From: Strigamia acuminata
Taxonomy: Eukaryota; Arthropoda; Chilopoda; Geophilomorpha; Linotaeniidae
NCBI GenBank assembly: GCA_949358305.1
Contig: OX442317.1
Span: 8,996,186-9,056,185 of the forward strand
DNA length: 60,000 nucleotides
Direction: 5' to 3'
The notes under the pieces are model-generated. The model had not been told where the DNA came from. It was given only the letters and a program-made list of their open reading frames with translations, and did no database searches. The translations under genes and the position numbers were made by a program. The first letter of the stretch is position 1. The number at the start of each line of letters is the position of its first letter. Positions 10,988 to 22,527 of this stretch are shown in pieces.

Positions 10988-11142
10988 CAGTGCTGGACTG
11001 GCCCGGCGGGCTACCGGGAGTTTCCCGGTGGTCCGTGGCCGCTGTGGTCTGTCGCGGCCTGCTGTGGCCTGTCCCGACTCCATTAATTGTGGCCCGGACA
11101 CCCAGATTTTCCGGTAATAAATTTGTTCCCAGTCCAGCCCTG
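10988..11142. mobile_element. hAT-type MITE, CAGTGCTGGACTGGCCC family, copy 1
   Basis: A 155-bp element with ends CAGTGCTGGACTGG and CCAGTCCAGCCCTG and a perfect 8-bp target duplication TTAGTATT (10980-10987 and 11143-11150). Very GC-rich inside (CCGGTGGTCCGTGGCC). Relatives in the reverse orientation lie at 25889-26023 and 33849-33971. Confidence 0.9.
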
Positions 11143-11457
11143 TTAGTATTCATTTGTAATGTATAAATTATCGTTTGTATTGGTTTGCAGCTAATTCTAG
11201 AAATTGTGCTGCCATAACTTGACGCTGGAATGCACGCCCACAGACTTGGATAAGAACAACAATCTCGCTATCTTTCCACCGTGAAATTGTCGATGCACGT
11301 TGATATTTAGCTGCCATTTAATTTCAATTGATGCACGCAGGGAATTGTGGGAAATTTTTTGGCTAACTTTGGCAGTTATCTAGTTCATAGAACTGGCTTT
11401 GAATTATCTGATTTAAACATTTTTAAAACTAGATAAATTTGGGCTAGATGCGTTTGC

Positions 11458-11930
11458 TTCCCCAAATCATCACAAACGAAATATTGCAAAAGAGAGTGAG
11501 TTAGAAATGCTGTAATTGGTCTAAATTCTATAGGCATACTAGCTCTAAAATGCACTTTTGGTTTCTAGGTCGATCAAGCTGGTAAAAAAACTTGGAAGTT
11601 GAAAATTAATTTTAAAGTTACTCCACAAATGTTGGACAACATTAGTAAAATAATCTTTCCTGTTATTTTTATTTTGTTCAATGTTGCTTATTTGCATTAC
11701 TATGACATTTAATTATATTTTTTTGTTAATTATAACTGCAATTCTTCATTATTTTTCTGCAAAGTTAATCGTCACCAGCAATGTAAACATTCATTTAATC
11801 AAACTAAATCAACATTTTTTAAAGATATTCAAATTAAAAATAGTGTTTGCATTTCATTTCTTTCAGGGCGTATTTGTCTTGTAGACCTATAGAGTTAATT
11901 AAAATGAATTGATTAAATAATGAGTGACTT
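11458..11930 (+). pseudogene. Truncated duplicate of the 3' end of channel gene 1
   Basis: This stretch matches 3697-4169 collinearly (constant offset of 7761, no net insertion or deletion) with only scattered base changes. It contains the tail of exon 7 with its GTGAGT donor, the intron, the whole last exon with an intact M4 helix and stop, and the 3' UTR, where the AATAAA has become AATGAA. Nothing upstream of 11458 resembles channel coding sequence. It is the remnant of a third array member or of an unequal crossover. The intact reading frame suggests it is recent. Confidence 0.88.
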
Positions 11931-12108
11931 TATAAACGTTAGAATAAAAAGAATTAATGCAATCACAACACAACAAATTGAGCACAGCTTGTTGGCTGCA
12001 AATTCATAGTTGAAACTGAGTTTTGCAGGTGCAAGCAGCCATCAGTTTGGTCATCTGTGCAGTTTTATTTCTGTTGTAAAGCTTTATCGTCTTAACAAAT
12101 TTCAGACA

Positions 12109-15100
12109 ATGACAATCAGCAGATGTTTTTCAAGATTGTTTACTGCGGTGTGTATATTGGAGTTTGCAAGTAGGGATCTTATTACAGCACAAAGCTTCAA
12201 GTTAGTATCATATGATGAATAAGAATTCTTTCAATGTCATAGTATTGTTTGTAATAACAAAGCCTTTTTTAAAATTGAAATTAAGGAGTAAGTTTACTGA
12301 TGAAATGCATGAAATGTTTTTCCCGGTCAACTATAGCCAAAACCTACCGCCGCCGATCACCCGTGGCAAGCCTCGTAAGTGATTTTTTTAAAAACTCAAT
12401 CACTAAAGAAAATGAAAAAGTTCAATTTGACGAGGATGATACCCACAGTATTTAGCTCCACCGCCAAAGTATAGTAGTGGAGTTGAACTGGACGGGCCTT
12501 AGCAGCTGCTAGGCCCAATTTGGATCATTTTGGTAGGCTTTTTAGGCGTATCCAGTTCCTAGGGTATGATATTTTCAAACAGAACAATACAAACCCTTGA
12601 TAATTTGGAACAAGTGGAGACGTTTCATAACCATGCGGTTGGAATGGCTTCCCATCAGCTTTAAGTGTGATTACTACTTGAATGTTGTGACCAACGGGCC
12701 ACCGCTAGTCGGCACTGGCGACATTAACTAGATAATCCTCAGCAGTTCTTATGACGTATCATCGGAGCTGCGTCCTCATTGCAACCAATGAGTACGGAGG
12801 ATTCTGCAAGTTGTCGGACTGTCGACAGACTGCCACAACTGGCAATGTTTATCCGACCACGGTGCCCATGTGGTATTTGACCACGTGGGTTGCTGAAGGG
12901 CAACCCAACCCAGACCAACCGCTGAAGGGCTACCCAACAATCTAGGTGATAACACAACCCCTAGACAACTACGGCAATAAAGACAATTAATCCCAAAATG
13001 TGTGATCTTTGTGTTTGTATTTACACCGTAGTCTGTGGTTGTCCAGCGTGATTTAGAAGATGGGAGCTCCACAACTCGGGTGGAAACATCGGTGTTGTCC
13101 GTACGCCAGTAGGGCGGAGTTTCCCAATAACATAATTACGTTCGGGCCCACCGTTACCATTGGGCTAACTGGGCTGCAGCTTAGGGGCGCCAAGCAAGGG
13201 GCACCTGTTTTTTATTAGCCCTTGGCGCTGAAAAGTGTTAAGACGGCCCTGATTACCTTCCTACCATTCCAATAAGCCAGCGGCATCGACATCAAACAAG
13301 GGTTTCAGCAGGTCATATGCTTCAGGAATTTCCCTTGCTGGTAGGAAGGAAAGACAGCTAAGTGGCAAACTAGCACGGCGGACTCCTCGTCTGTGGCATA
13401 TCTGGTTTTGTGGTGCTCATATTGGACCCTTTTGAAGATACTCTGTGCCAAATGAAAAAACACCAATGCAAAATGGTGTCTGGAAAAACTTGTTTAGCCG
13501 CATTGAGTGCGCCAATTTCAGAATCACTGATGAAAAATTCAGGATCCACAACTATTTCAAATAGGTCTAGAACTAAAGCAAGATTGTGTCCTCAAGAAAG
13601 TTGTCCCACAGATTGTAGCTTACCTAGCTTGCGGTTTCAGGAGCCAAGTTGTTTCAGGGGTTGCAAGGCCCTAGGAGAGTCCCTGGCTCGCTCAAGCCTT
13701 AAAACCGTCACTGAGAAATAAAATGAACATTTGATACTTGTGATTGAGTTTAACATTGAAGCATAAAAATAAATCGAATTGTTTGTATTTTAATTTTATG
13801 TTACAGCACTGTACTACATCTCAATTTTACCAAAAGCAGTAAAGTCCTTCAATGAACGTAATATGGTAACTATACAGTACATGCTGTAAATGCTCTTATT
13901 GAGCGCAGGATGCTAATTTAATGCGGGAGGCTGATTGAAAGCGGACACAGCTGGAAAGTGCAAAAAATCATTTTTTAAGTCCAAAAATGCATTTCAAGGT
14001 GCAAAATACACTTTTTGTGTGCAAAATTGAGATTTAAAATCTATTTTGCTAATCGCTTAATCATTTCGTAAGTGGAGCGAAAGGAATCTGTAGGTTCTGT
14101 TAATAAAGCGCGGGTGTTCAATGAGAGCTTTTAAAAATAATATCATGTAAATACAATTTGTTGTTGCAATTTAGTTTAAATGACGTTTCGAATGCAGCAA
14201 CTGTAGACCATACAGTACTATTGGACTAATGAAGTTTTTTTTACCAGGAATTTACAATGGTTATACAAATAAAAATAAATTGGGTGGACCAAAGGATTAT
14301 TATAGACCGACTGTTTCGGAGTGTAATACCCAAGTCAGTTTCCGATAAACTTTGGAAACCAGTGATTCATTGGTCAAATTGTCAAAAATGTGAAGAATCT
14401 CTACTTACATCAAATCTCGTAACAAAGGATTATCATTTGCTCGGATTTGTTAAATTCTTTACGATGGAAATCTGGTAATTTGTGATACTATACGGGAATC
14501 AGAAAAGGGAGAAGGTGCTTAACCGTACATCCAAGTTATGCTTAAACAAGTCGGTGCGCATTTTCAGTGTGTTTTTTATAAGCATGGGTTTTCGACACAC
14601 CCACTCATACCAAAAAAATTAGCTATACAAACTGGAAGTACGTGGAGACGTACTTACTTCTAAAGCTAGGTTCACACTTGTGTTCACACTAAGGGCGACG
14701 CAACGTAACGCAAAGAAAAATTAGTCAAACGTAACTCAGAGTCTTTTCACACTGTAGGGCACGTGTGAATAGAGCTGTAACAATTCTGTTGTGTCTGTCC
14801 AATCAGATGGCTTCAATGAAACCTGGAATTGGATCTAGTTCTAGAACTAGTTCCACAATCCACAAATGGCGGCCTGTTTTCATGTGACAAAGTCTCGCCA
14901 ACCAGACGTGAATCGACGAGAGTTGGAGTCGATCGTGTTTGGTTGGCCGCACGACCTTACCTTGTGCAACTTGGAGTTGAAGCAGGAATTGGCGTCAACG
15001 TCAAGAATTTTTGGACGCAAGCAGCTTGCGTTGCGTCAGTTTTCTTGCGTTGCGTCTAGTGTGAATACAAGTGTGAACCTAGCTTAATGCCGGAACCAGA

Positions 15101-16850
15101 ACGGCCAACGTAGGTTGAAATGTGAACCAGTACTTTTTGGTGTGAACATTTTAACTCCATCTTATTCTTAATAATCAAGAAGTCATTGACTTTTCAGAGA
15201 AATTTTGCACATGTGTATAATTTCTGCACAAATTAAACCAATTTAGGATATCCTATTTTAGTTCTACAAGTAATTGCTTATCTGCAATACATTTGCAGTA
15301 TCTAAAAGATATTCTTTTAGATATTGCTACACGTCTAAGCTGTCCCGGTGATATAAAACCAAACTACTAAGCTTAGGTGACTATGTGCTTTAATGCTTTT
15401 ATAAACACAATTTCTTAACTTGAGTACAAATTTGCATGAGACATTGATAGGCCTGGAGAAAAAACCTATCTACCGGTATCCTTCTTTGCAGTAATGAATT
15501 TAGATGTCTCTGGATACTACCTTGCAACAAATCTTGGGCCCAATAGGATATCCTATATTGCGGAATAGTGGCAGATGGAGATTGCATGCTCGTTGAGACA
15601 TAAGTTATAATTAATACCATTTTTTTAAACAGGACGGAAAGTGATTTTATCTGTGTTTACGATTTACACCGATTTCCATTTGACAGTCAGACGTGCTCCG
15701 TCAAAGTCGTACTATGTAAATTAATTAACTTTGATTTGAATGTCAGAATAATTATAAATTATTTAATCCAAAAATTTTTTTTTAGTTCAAGACTTGGGCA
15801 CTGTTGCAAACTATGCCGGTGAACTGGAGTATTACAGTAACAATCTCAAGAGGCAGAGAACCCATACTGTATGGCCTCCTGAAATGAACTTTTTGAAATA
15901 CGGGATCAAAGCAGAAAATTGTTCAACATTGAGTAAGTACCGCAAGATTTAAAAATAAATGACAATTTAAATGTCACCGTTGTACCGATACCCTGTTCAT
16001 ACCAAGGTTTTGGATCTCATCCGATGTTTCGGATCTAAATCCATCATCTCGGATTGGATTTGGATTCGCATTTACACCTTTTATAGAAATAAAACACACA
16101 AAAATCTAACAAACTCTGATTTGAGCTTCTTTTTTTCACAGGCAATGCAGTGTGTTTGACCTACAGCTATTCTTTTAGCCGAAAATCTGAGACATACATT
16201 CTCCTTACATTTGTTCCTTGTGTGATTATTGTCGTTTTATCCTGGATCACTTTCTTCTTACCGGTTTTGAAATTTGCTGGTGCTCGACTGAGTTTGGGAT
16301 TAACATCGACTTTGGCATTGTGTACAATATTAGTAACTTCTCAGCAAGACGTGCCGGCAGTTGGTCAAGTGAGTACCGTGTAAACAGTAGTCCAAATTGA
16401 GCGATTAATTCTTTTATTTTACCTTTTCTAGATCAAAGCACTTGATGTTTACGTAGTCAGTGCGATATTTCTAGTTTTTTTTTCTACCTATGAATTTGTG
16501 TTGGTTTACAGTTTGGAAAGTTTGGAGCAAGAAAAATGCAGCGCTCAGGCAAAAGTGAGTTGAATAGTTGAAGTTGAAATTTGCACACTCATAAATAAGT
16601 CTCGTTTTAGACCCTATAGTTATCAACACTTATCAATAAGCACATTAACTAAACAAATTATTAATTCCTGATTTCTGGATTCTTACTTATTTTTCAGCTT
16701 GCTACCACAGCTGGAAGAAATGATGAGGAATTGCCACCTCTGCCGAAATCAAAATTTAACGCTGAAAGAATAGACAATACATGCAAAATTGTGTTTCCTC
16801 TCATTTTTCTTTTATTTAATATTTGTTTTTGGCAGTTCTACAAGGAATAA
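12109..16850 (+). CDS. Cys-loop ligand-gated ion channel subunit 2
   Basis: Tandem paralogue of the 1290-3951 gene. Exons: 12109-12200, 12286-12374, 13807-13865, 14248-14474, 15633-15715, 15786-15932, 16142-16368, 16432-16554, 16698-16850; 399 aa with phases consistent. Exon 3 is 59 bases in both genes, and most intron positions agree. The one extra intron (15716-15785) splits the exon after the Cys-loop. Visible motifs: signal peptide, PVNYSQNLPPP, INWVDQR, a Cys-loop with 13 spaced residues (HRFPFDSQTC), a loop-C pair (ENCSTLSNAVC) as in glycine/GluCl/histamine-type receptors, M1 TFVPCVIIV, M2 GARLSLGLTSTLALC, M3 and M4. The mouth residues are G-A-R rather than P-A-R. Likely an anion-type channel subunit that may co-assemble with subunit 1; ligand unknown. 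An acceptor TTTCAG ends three bases before the ATG, so a 5' intron or trans-splice site is likely. Confidence 0.92.
12375..13806. other. Long intron 2 of channel 2
   Basis: 1.4 kb without coding signal for the host gene. It holds GC-richer repeat-like blocks near 12750-12960 and 13120-13250 (GGGGCGCCAAG, CTTGGCGCTG) and a 103-codon + frame at 13410 with no recognisable motif. Confidence 0.45.
14664..15084. mobile_element. AGCTAGGTTCACACTTGTG MITE in channel-2 intron 4
   Basis: A 421-bp element whose ends AGCTAGGTTCACACTTGTGT and its inverse (GTGTGAACCTAGCT) are flanked by TAA on both sides. A 3-bp TWA target with such ends suggests a PIF/Harbinger origin. The 73-76 codon ORFs inside show no transposase motif. 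The element at 28915-29273 has related TTCACAC termini. Confidence 0.8.
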
Positions 16851-17220
16851 TTACATTTGTTCTGTTCTTTAATCAACTGTACTAGCTACATTTTAATCAC
16901 ATTAAGCTATTTAAACTAAAGAGCAGTTTTAAATTACATATTCTAATTGGGTTGGATGCTGCCAGTAGCAAATTCTACTGGTACTAGCTGTTAAACCACT
17001 TAACTAAGAGTTGTCTCTATCTTACTTAAAAAATGGTGGCTGATTTGAGGTAGAAACACAAAGGAGCGGGTAAAATTTAAAAGCTTCCTTTTACTTGAAA
17101 AAGCGGCTAAAACTCGCCCGTTTGAGCAAACATAAGCTTGCGGTTTTATTCAAAACTTTGTTTTGAAGCGAGCTTGTACTCGCCCGCTCCGATCAAACCG
17201 AGTTTGATTTACCAGCTTCA
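16851..17220. other. 3' flank of channel gene 2
   Basis: Non-coding 3' UTR and flank. It holds degenerate GCGAGC/CTCGCCCG stretches near 17110-17190. No unambiguous AATAAA close to the stop was seen. Confidence 0.35.
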
Positions 17221-17376
17221 AGCTATACTCTTTCCGCACTCAAGAGGAGCCCTGGAAGCTGGGCTCCCATTGGCCGAGCTATTTCACTAGTGTAGCAGTA
17301 GTTGCATTGCAGTTCTAAGTAGGCCAATGGGAGCCCAGCTTCCAGGGCTCCTCTTGAGTGCGGAAAGAGTATAGCT
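17221..17376. repeat. Perfect 55-bp inverted repeat (long hairpin)
   Basis: The left arm 17221-17275 and right arm 17322-17376 are exact reverse complements over 55 bases, separated by a 46-base loop. The arms begin AGCTATACTCTTTCCGCACT. A transcript in either direction would fold into a long perfect duplex. No target duplication was identified at the arm ends. It could be a very young foldback MITE. Confidence 0.92.
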
Positions 17377-18153
17377 GGTGTTTTGGTCATGTGACTTTGA
17401 CAGCCAATCAGAATCTGCAATTTTAAAAATGCTTCTCCAATGCAGCTAGTGACTTTAAACCAATCCTTACTTTACAATTTCCTACACATATTTTTTAAAC
17501 GCATATGCTGTTACAGTTGCACGTGTTTAGATCATATAGCACTTGATTTACTACATTCCCAACGTAGCAACTTAAAATAAGACACGGGTAGTTCCACCAA
17601 ACAAAAAATTTAAGAATGTTTATGTCCCTATGCTTTGTTGTAACCAGAAAGAATACTTTCCTGGTCACCGGAAATATTTCCGTGCTTGGAGAGAGCCACA
17701 CATTTAACCTAAGTACACACAGCCTGATTCCGTGCATGAAATGGTAACTTTTTGTGTGCCAAAAAATTCAGGATGTCCTGGCACACACAGTGGTTGAACA
17801 TGCATGGATTGTGTGTACCAAATTAATTCCGCACACGGAATGACACGGGGGAAACAGACGGAATCATTCCGCTTACAAACACACCCGTCTGTACATGTCT
17901 GATTAAAAATATTAAACAATACAATTGTGGGTTAGTCTTTTAACTCATTAACAACCTGGAGAGAATTTAATAAGTTACCGGTACGTATAACACTTGAAAT
18001 TGTCTCAAATTTAGTGATACTCCTTTAATGGAAAAGTAAGTTAAAATATACAATTATTTTAGAAACCATTGACAAAAACACTAAAGAAAACATAATTAGT
18101 AAATTATTTGGTTGATTAATTGATGGCACACGTGAGAATAAACACGTAAAATG
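17377..18153. other. Intergenic region, no gene recognised
   Basis: A segment around 17700-17900 contains imperfect inverted TGTGTGCC/GGCACACA and CCGTGCATG motifs, probably an old TIR element. Otherwise AT-rich; it includes the 3' UTR of the minus-strand membrane-protein gene. Confidence 0.35.
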
Positions 18154-18663
18154 TTAATATCTCTCATCTTGGTGATAGTAGTGGTCGCCATTGCCATTGC
18201 GCTTAATATCGATACTTCTGCCACTTCGATTGTCGTAATTCACTTCAGAATTGGATCCAAACTCCACCTGCCTTCCCCAGTAGAGAGGAGGTTGGCCGTT
18301 CATGTCGTACTCCTCTTGTTGGCGATGCGTACGTGTTCGATGTTCTTGGCATACGATGACGCAATAAATAAAACTGCCAATGAGTGTCATGAAGCCAAAA
18401 ATGAGCATGAAGATTCCGAAGTACCAAATGTAGCCGGGTTCAAAGAACTGAAGAACCAAAGCAAATCCGAGGCAGATGAGTATCAACGCCAGATTGAATA
18501 GAACCATCAGGCAGCACAACCCCTTTATTCGTGGACATAGCGGGTTTTCGGCCACTTGGATTTTTGCTTTTGCACGACCGCTTCGACTAGTCAAATAAGA
18601 AGCTTCCGATGGTGGAGATGTGTTGCTTTCGTACGAAGGATTTGTCTTATTTGAGCGCGGCAT
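18154..18663 (-). CDS. Two-pass membrane protein, family not recognised
   Basis: One exon of 169 aa, starting at the first ATG (18663, MPRSNKTNPSYESN). A Ser/Pro-rich cytosolic-type N terminus is followed by a CPRIKGLCC stretch, then two transmembrane helices at about residues 51-71 (LMVLFNLALILICLGFALV) and 77-104 (YFGIFMLIFGFMTLIGSFIY). A hydrophilic tail of about 65 residues is rich in Arg, Asn and Tyr and ends YYHQDERY. The frame is open a little further upstream without an ATG, next to a TTTATAG acceptor-like sequence, so a 5' UTR intron is likely. Codon use and conserved-looking hydrophobic spacing argue for a real gene, but I cannot name the family or function. Confidence 0.75.
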   Translation of the reverse strand: MPRSNKTNPSYESNTSPPSEASYLTSRSGRAKAKIQVAENPLCPRIKGLCCLMVLFNLALILICLGFALVLQFFEPGYIWYFGIFMLIFGFMTLIGSFIYCVIVCQEHRTRTHRQQEEYDMNGQPPLYWGRQVEFGSNSEVNYDNRSGRSIDIKRNGNGDHYYHQDERY

Positions 18664-18863
18664 GTTCACCGATGGATTTTGGAACCACTTTTGCACTTAA
18701 ATCTATAAAAAAAAATAATAATTTTTATTATTATCAGGAATACGTAATACCGTAAAATATATTTAATGTACAAATAATTATACAAAGCCGAAAGTTCAAA
18801 TTTACACTAACTTTTCAGCAATTAAAAAATGTGTAAAGCCATATTTTTTTCCAGTGTAATATA

Positions 18864-19105
18864 CTGTATTTTATCAATTAAGAGCCGCGGCTCTTATTCA
18901 AAACTGCCATTTTTGTCAGCAATTACAATTTCGGTTTTTCATTTGTCACGTTTGTTTAATGTAATAAACGAAGTTTGAACGTCACGAACGTCGTCGTTTG
19001 TGAGGTTAAATACGGAAACAATACCGTACTTTTGCAAAAATACGGTATTCTTGGTGCCTCAGCCGCGGCTACTATTCGAGGGCGACTCTTAATTGGTAAA
19101 ATACG
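18864..19105. mobile_element. CCGTATTTT..GATTAAGAGCCGC MITE, copy 2
   Basis: A 242-bp relative of the 2125-2354 element in the same orientation, flanked by TA. It keeps GCCGCGGCTCTTATTC near the left end and CAGCCGCGGCTACTATTCGA near the right end. Confidence 0.8.
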
Positions 19106-19107
19106 TA

Positions 19108-20222
19108 TTGCAAAATATATTTTTGAAGCATATGGGCCAAGATACTGGTGCAGACTTCTGGCAAAATGTAAAGGGAAATTATCTACCAATAGAATTGCTT
19201 TAGTTTTGCATATTTCTAGGTAGAATATATTTTCTTTTTCTCCCCTTCTAAAGTTCTTTGTGAAGGGCTACAAATAACAGCTATTTGCCCATTGAATACA
19301 TCCAAGTTTGGCTTAAAGCAACAGGGTGGAGTGACAAATCTCAAACAACTTCAAGGTGACTCAAAATCACTGCAATTTACCGAATGACTCTGAAAAACGA
19401 GCTGACAAATGCCACTTTAAAAAGAAATAAAACAAAAACAAGTGTATACAATTTGGGTCTAATTTGAAACCAATTTTGATAAAGCAAACGAATATTCCCA
19501 AACTGATCCTGATCCTGAACTAGTTATGCAAGAAAAATATATGTCAGACCTCAATATGAATGCAAAAATCTGTGCTACAAAGTACAAAGTACCAAATTAA
19601 AAATTCAAGGTTAGATAATACAAAATTGATTGACCAACTCAAACCCAAGGGCCAAGTCTGCCTTACCATTCTAAACATTTGAAAATTCCGTCAAAATTCT
19701 TTCCTGAGGAGTGTAACAACAAATTCACAATTGCATTCACTAAAGAGGGCAAGTGCAGCCTACTGAGACACACCTGTTATGGTATTAAACGTTAGGAATC
19801 CAGTCCCTCCTACGTCTTAATTGGCGTTCCCGGATGGTCCGCGGGGCAACCAACAGAAACATTACGTAAGCAAAGACAACCTAACCCCAGATTTTTACTT
19901 TTTCTTATCATTTTAGTCATTGCAGTTTGCAAAATGATAATTTTTAGCACATTTTACGTCTTTCTTAGCTGAAAAAATGATTATTTTCTCCGCAAATCGT
20001 ACATTTGGTTTATTTTGTCAATTGTACAAACATTTTCGGTTAGTTTAACTTGCTTGGCAATAGATGGCACTACTGCGAGTTGAATTGGTGAAAATGAAAT
20101 ACGTATTACTTTCTCTAATACTCAAAGATTTTTATTGTATACAATAATTACAAAGACAAAAAAGTGCAAAGATTAAATAGAAAACTTGTCATATACAAAT
20201 CTACATGCATAGAAAATAATAG
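19108..20222. other. Intergenic region, no gene recognised
   Basis: AT-rich, no credible ORF. It forms the 3' side of the phosphoserine phosphatase gene; the hexamer itself was not pinned down. Confidence 0.4.
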
Positions 20223-22527
20223 TCATGTTCTTTGGAGTTCGTTGATCAAGTCGCGGAAATCGGTCACGAACCACTTTGCCCCAGTCTTGACGTGATCTCG
20301 AATTTGGTTGCCACCATACCCGATAAATGCATCCTGAAAGACAATTAATTTCGACTTATTAATCCCAAATCCAACTCAACAACCTCACACAACACTCACA
20401 GCCGGTGGAGATGCTTCCATATCCGTCACACCATCGCCAATGATGACAACTTTCTTGTAATCGTATTTATTTTTCAGAAACTTGACCACTTCGGCTTTTC
20501 CCCCGGAACGGGCGGTGGGTGCACTCTCGTCAAATCCAGCATAGTCTCCTGCAAAAATAATCGAAATCAGTGGCGCATTTGTACGGGCATAAATTATAAA
20601 CCCACTAAATTTCCTTGGTTTCCCACTAAAAGAAAACTAAATCTACCACTGACTGACTTTTCCACTAACGTAATTTTTTTGTCCCACTAATTTAACTCAG
20701 CCAAAAAAAATAATTTAGTGTCAATTCATGGCCTCACAGTTTTACCAGCATGTCGGTAAACCACATTTTTACCGGCTAGGGTTTCTGTTTTCTCGCCTTT
20801 TTAAAATTCCCGGTTCCCGGTACCAAAATGGCCGGTACTCCCGGGAAATCGGTACTCCCGGGACTAAAAAAGGTCAGGCGAGAGGTGAAAAAAAGGCAAA
20901 ATATGGCCGTTTTTCGTCAAAAATAGCCATTTTTAGCCATTTTTCATGCTAAAAATGGCTGTTTTCCATTAAAAGTGGCCATTTTTCGTCAAAAATATCC
21001 ATTTTTCATGGTAAAAATGGCCGTTTTTCATCAAAAGTGGCCGTTTTTCGTCAAGAATGGCCATTTTCCGTCAAAAATGGACGTTTTTAATCAAGAATGG
21101 CAGTTTTTGGACAAAAATAGCCATTTTTAGCCATTTTTTGTTAAAAATGACCATTTTTATCATTGAAACATTACAAAATATAACGTTTCAATGACGAAAA
21201 TGACATAAAAATCCTTGAGATTCAATGACATCAATCTTGACCCGGTCTCTCGTCTCGCCCTAACAACAGTATTAAAAGATAGACCGGGAAAATAATGATA
21301 GATAAACTTAAAACAGCTAAACTGAAGGGAAGTTTTTTTTGTCGACGACTGTACAGCAGCACGCGGCTTAAAGCGGGGTAATTCGGTAAACTTCTTCCAC
21401 CCGCAACCCCTTTTCGCCCGAGAAAATTTTACGCGACCCCGAGTATGTAGGCATTACATAGTACAAAATGGCAAAATTTTTGTTTGCTACTGCTTGCGTA
21501 CCATTGTAATAAAATTTGAGGCGATTGCAGTAAACATTCTGTGCCGGTATTTCGAGTATTTTGGCAACTTGCTCGTTTATGCAACAAAATCCTCCAGAAA
21601 TCAAATAGACCGGAATGTCCCGTTTGTGTAACGCACACACCAGGTCACTGCAATGCAAACAACAAACAAAATCCAATTAATTCCATCAATTAAATCTTCA
21701 AATCTCATTTTACCTAACGTGAGGTGTCAGTCTGGGCGGATGTGAGGCCACGAAGGAGTGGATGAGCTTCATGCTTGGACGGATAACGTCAAGCCGCATT
21801 GAGAGGGCAACCTCGTACTCCATGCCGCCTCGCATCGCTTGTTGGGTTCTGGGAAAACGTGAAATTGTGAGTCGGAAGAACACGATGTTTTATATTTTTT
21901 CTACGCATTTTATTTCACTTACAATGCCGAGACTTTTTCTCCGGCGCCGACGAATCGGGCTAACTCGTCGATCCCTTCGTCCATACAAACCGTCGAATCG
22001 ATATCGAAACAAACTGCATCTGCCGCTCGCCACACATTCTTCGTTTCTTCGAGTGTTTTGTTTCTAAAACCGATAACAAAATGTCGAACGATTGTAAACA
22101 AACTCACGGAACCGTTACGCATGCTGGGAAAAACTAATTCTGCACCCATTGGCCACTCTTATCACGTAATAAACATTTATTTTTACACACAACAAAAATA
22201 AATAACAATTATTTATTTATTTTAGTGAATAAAAACAAAAACAAATCCGAATTTTTCGTATAAAAATATTAAAATTATCTAGTTTTCGGATTTCGTCGAT
22301 CACGTGACAAAGTGTCCATTTTTTTTTTTTTTTTGGGTAGAAGAAAGGAAGAAAAATCCCCAAAAATTTCCACTCGCAAAAACCAAACAATAAAAGATGA
22401 AAAAATACAAATTCGCTTCTAAAAATTCAACGAAAATATTTATTCTACATTTAAAAAAAAAATAAACGTTACGAAATAAAACTTACGACGACGATGTCTT
22501 GTCGTTCACGTGATCACCAGCTCCCAT
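20223..22527 (-). CDS. PSPH: Phosphoserine phosphatase
   Basis: Cytosolic HAD-family enzyme that hydrolyses O-phosphoserine to serine, the last step of the phosphorylated serine pathway. Exons (minus): 22527-22487, 22063-21923, 21848-21714, 21647-21502, 20548-20400, 20333-20223; 240 aa against about 225 in vertebrates. All HAD motifs are present: nucleophile motif VCFDIDSTV, the EGIDELA substrate loop, the second-motif serine in LISGGF, the lysine in SGGKAEVVKF, and GDGVTDMEA. The start was chosen because the donor after MGAGDHVNDKTSS (CGTCGTC|GTAAGT) has the phase required by the exon encoding NKTLEETKNVWRAADAV. An unspliced frame from 22149 is an alternative. Intron 4 (20549-21501) is enlarged by repeats. 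Confidence 0.95.
20774..21170. repeat. Minisatellite and TIR relic in the PSPH intron
   Basis: Starts with TAGGGTTTCTGTTTTCTCGC and a CCCGGTTCCCGGTACC segment, then about a dozen degenerate copies of a roughly 20-base unit (GGCCATTTTTCGTCAAAAAT). The same two components recur inverted at about 37840-38012 in the peroxidase gene, so they belong to one dispersed element. Confidence 0.65.

Noticed and set aside
12739-13072. Three overlapping frames around 12.75-13.07 kb
   Set aside because: They lie in the long intron of channel 2 within repeat-like, GC-richer DNA and have no recognisable motif on either strand.
22064-22149. Unspliced start of PSPH from ATG at 22149 (MGAELVFPSM)
   Set aside because: Open but adds residues unlike the family; the 22487-22527 exon gives a correct phase, consensus splice sites and the normal length.
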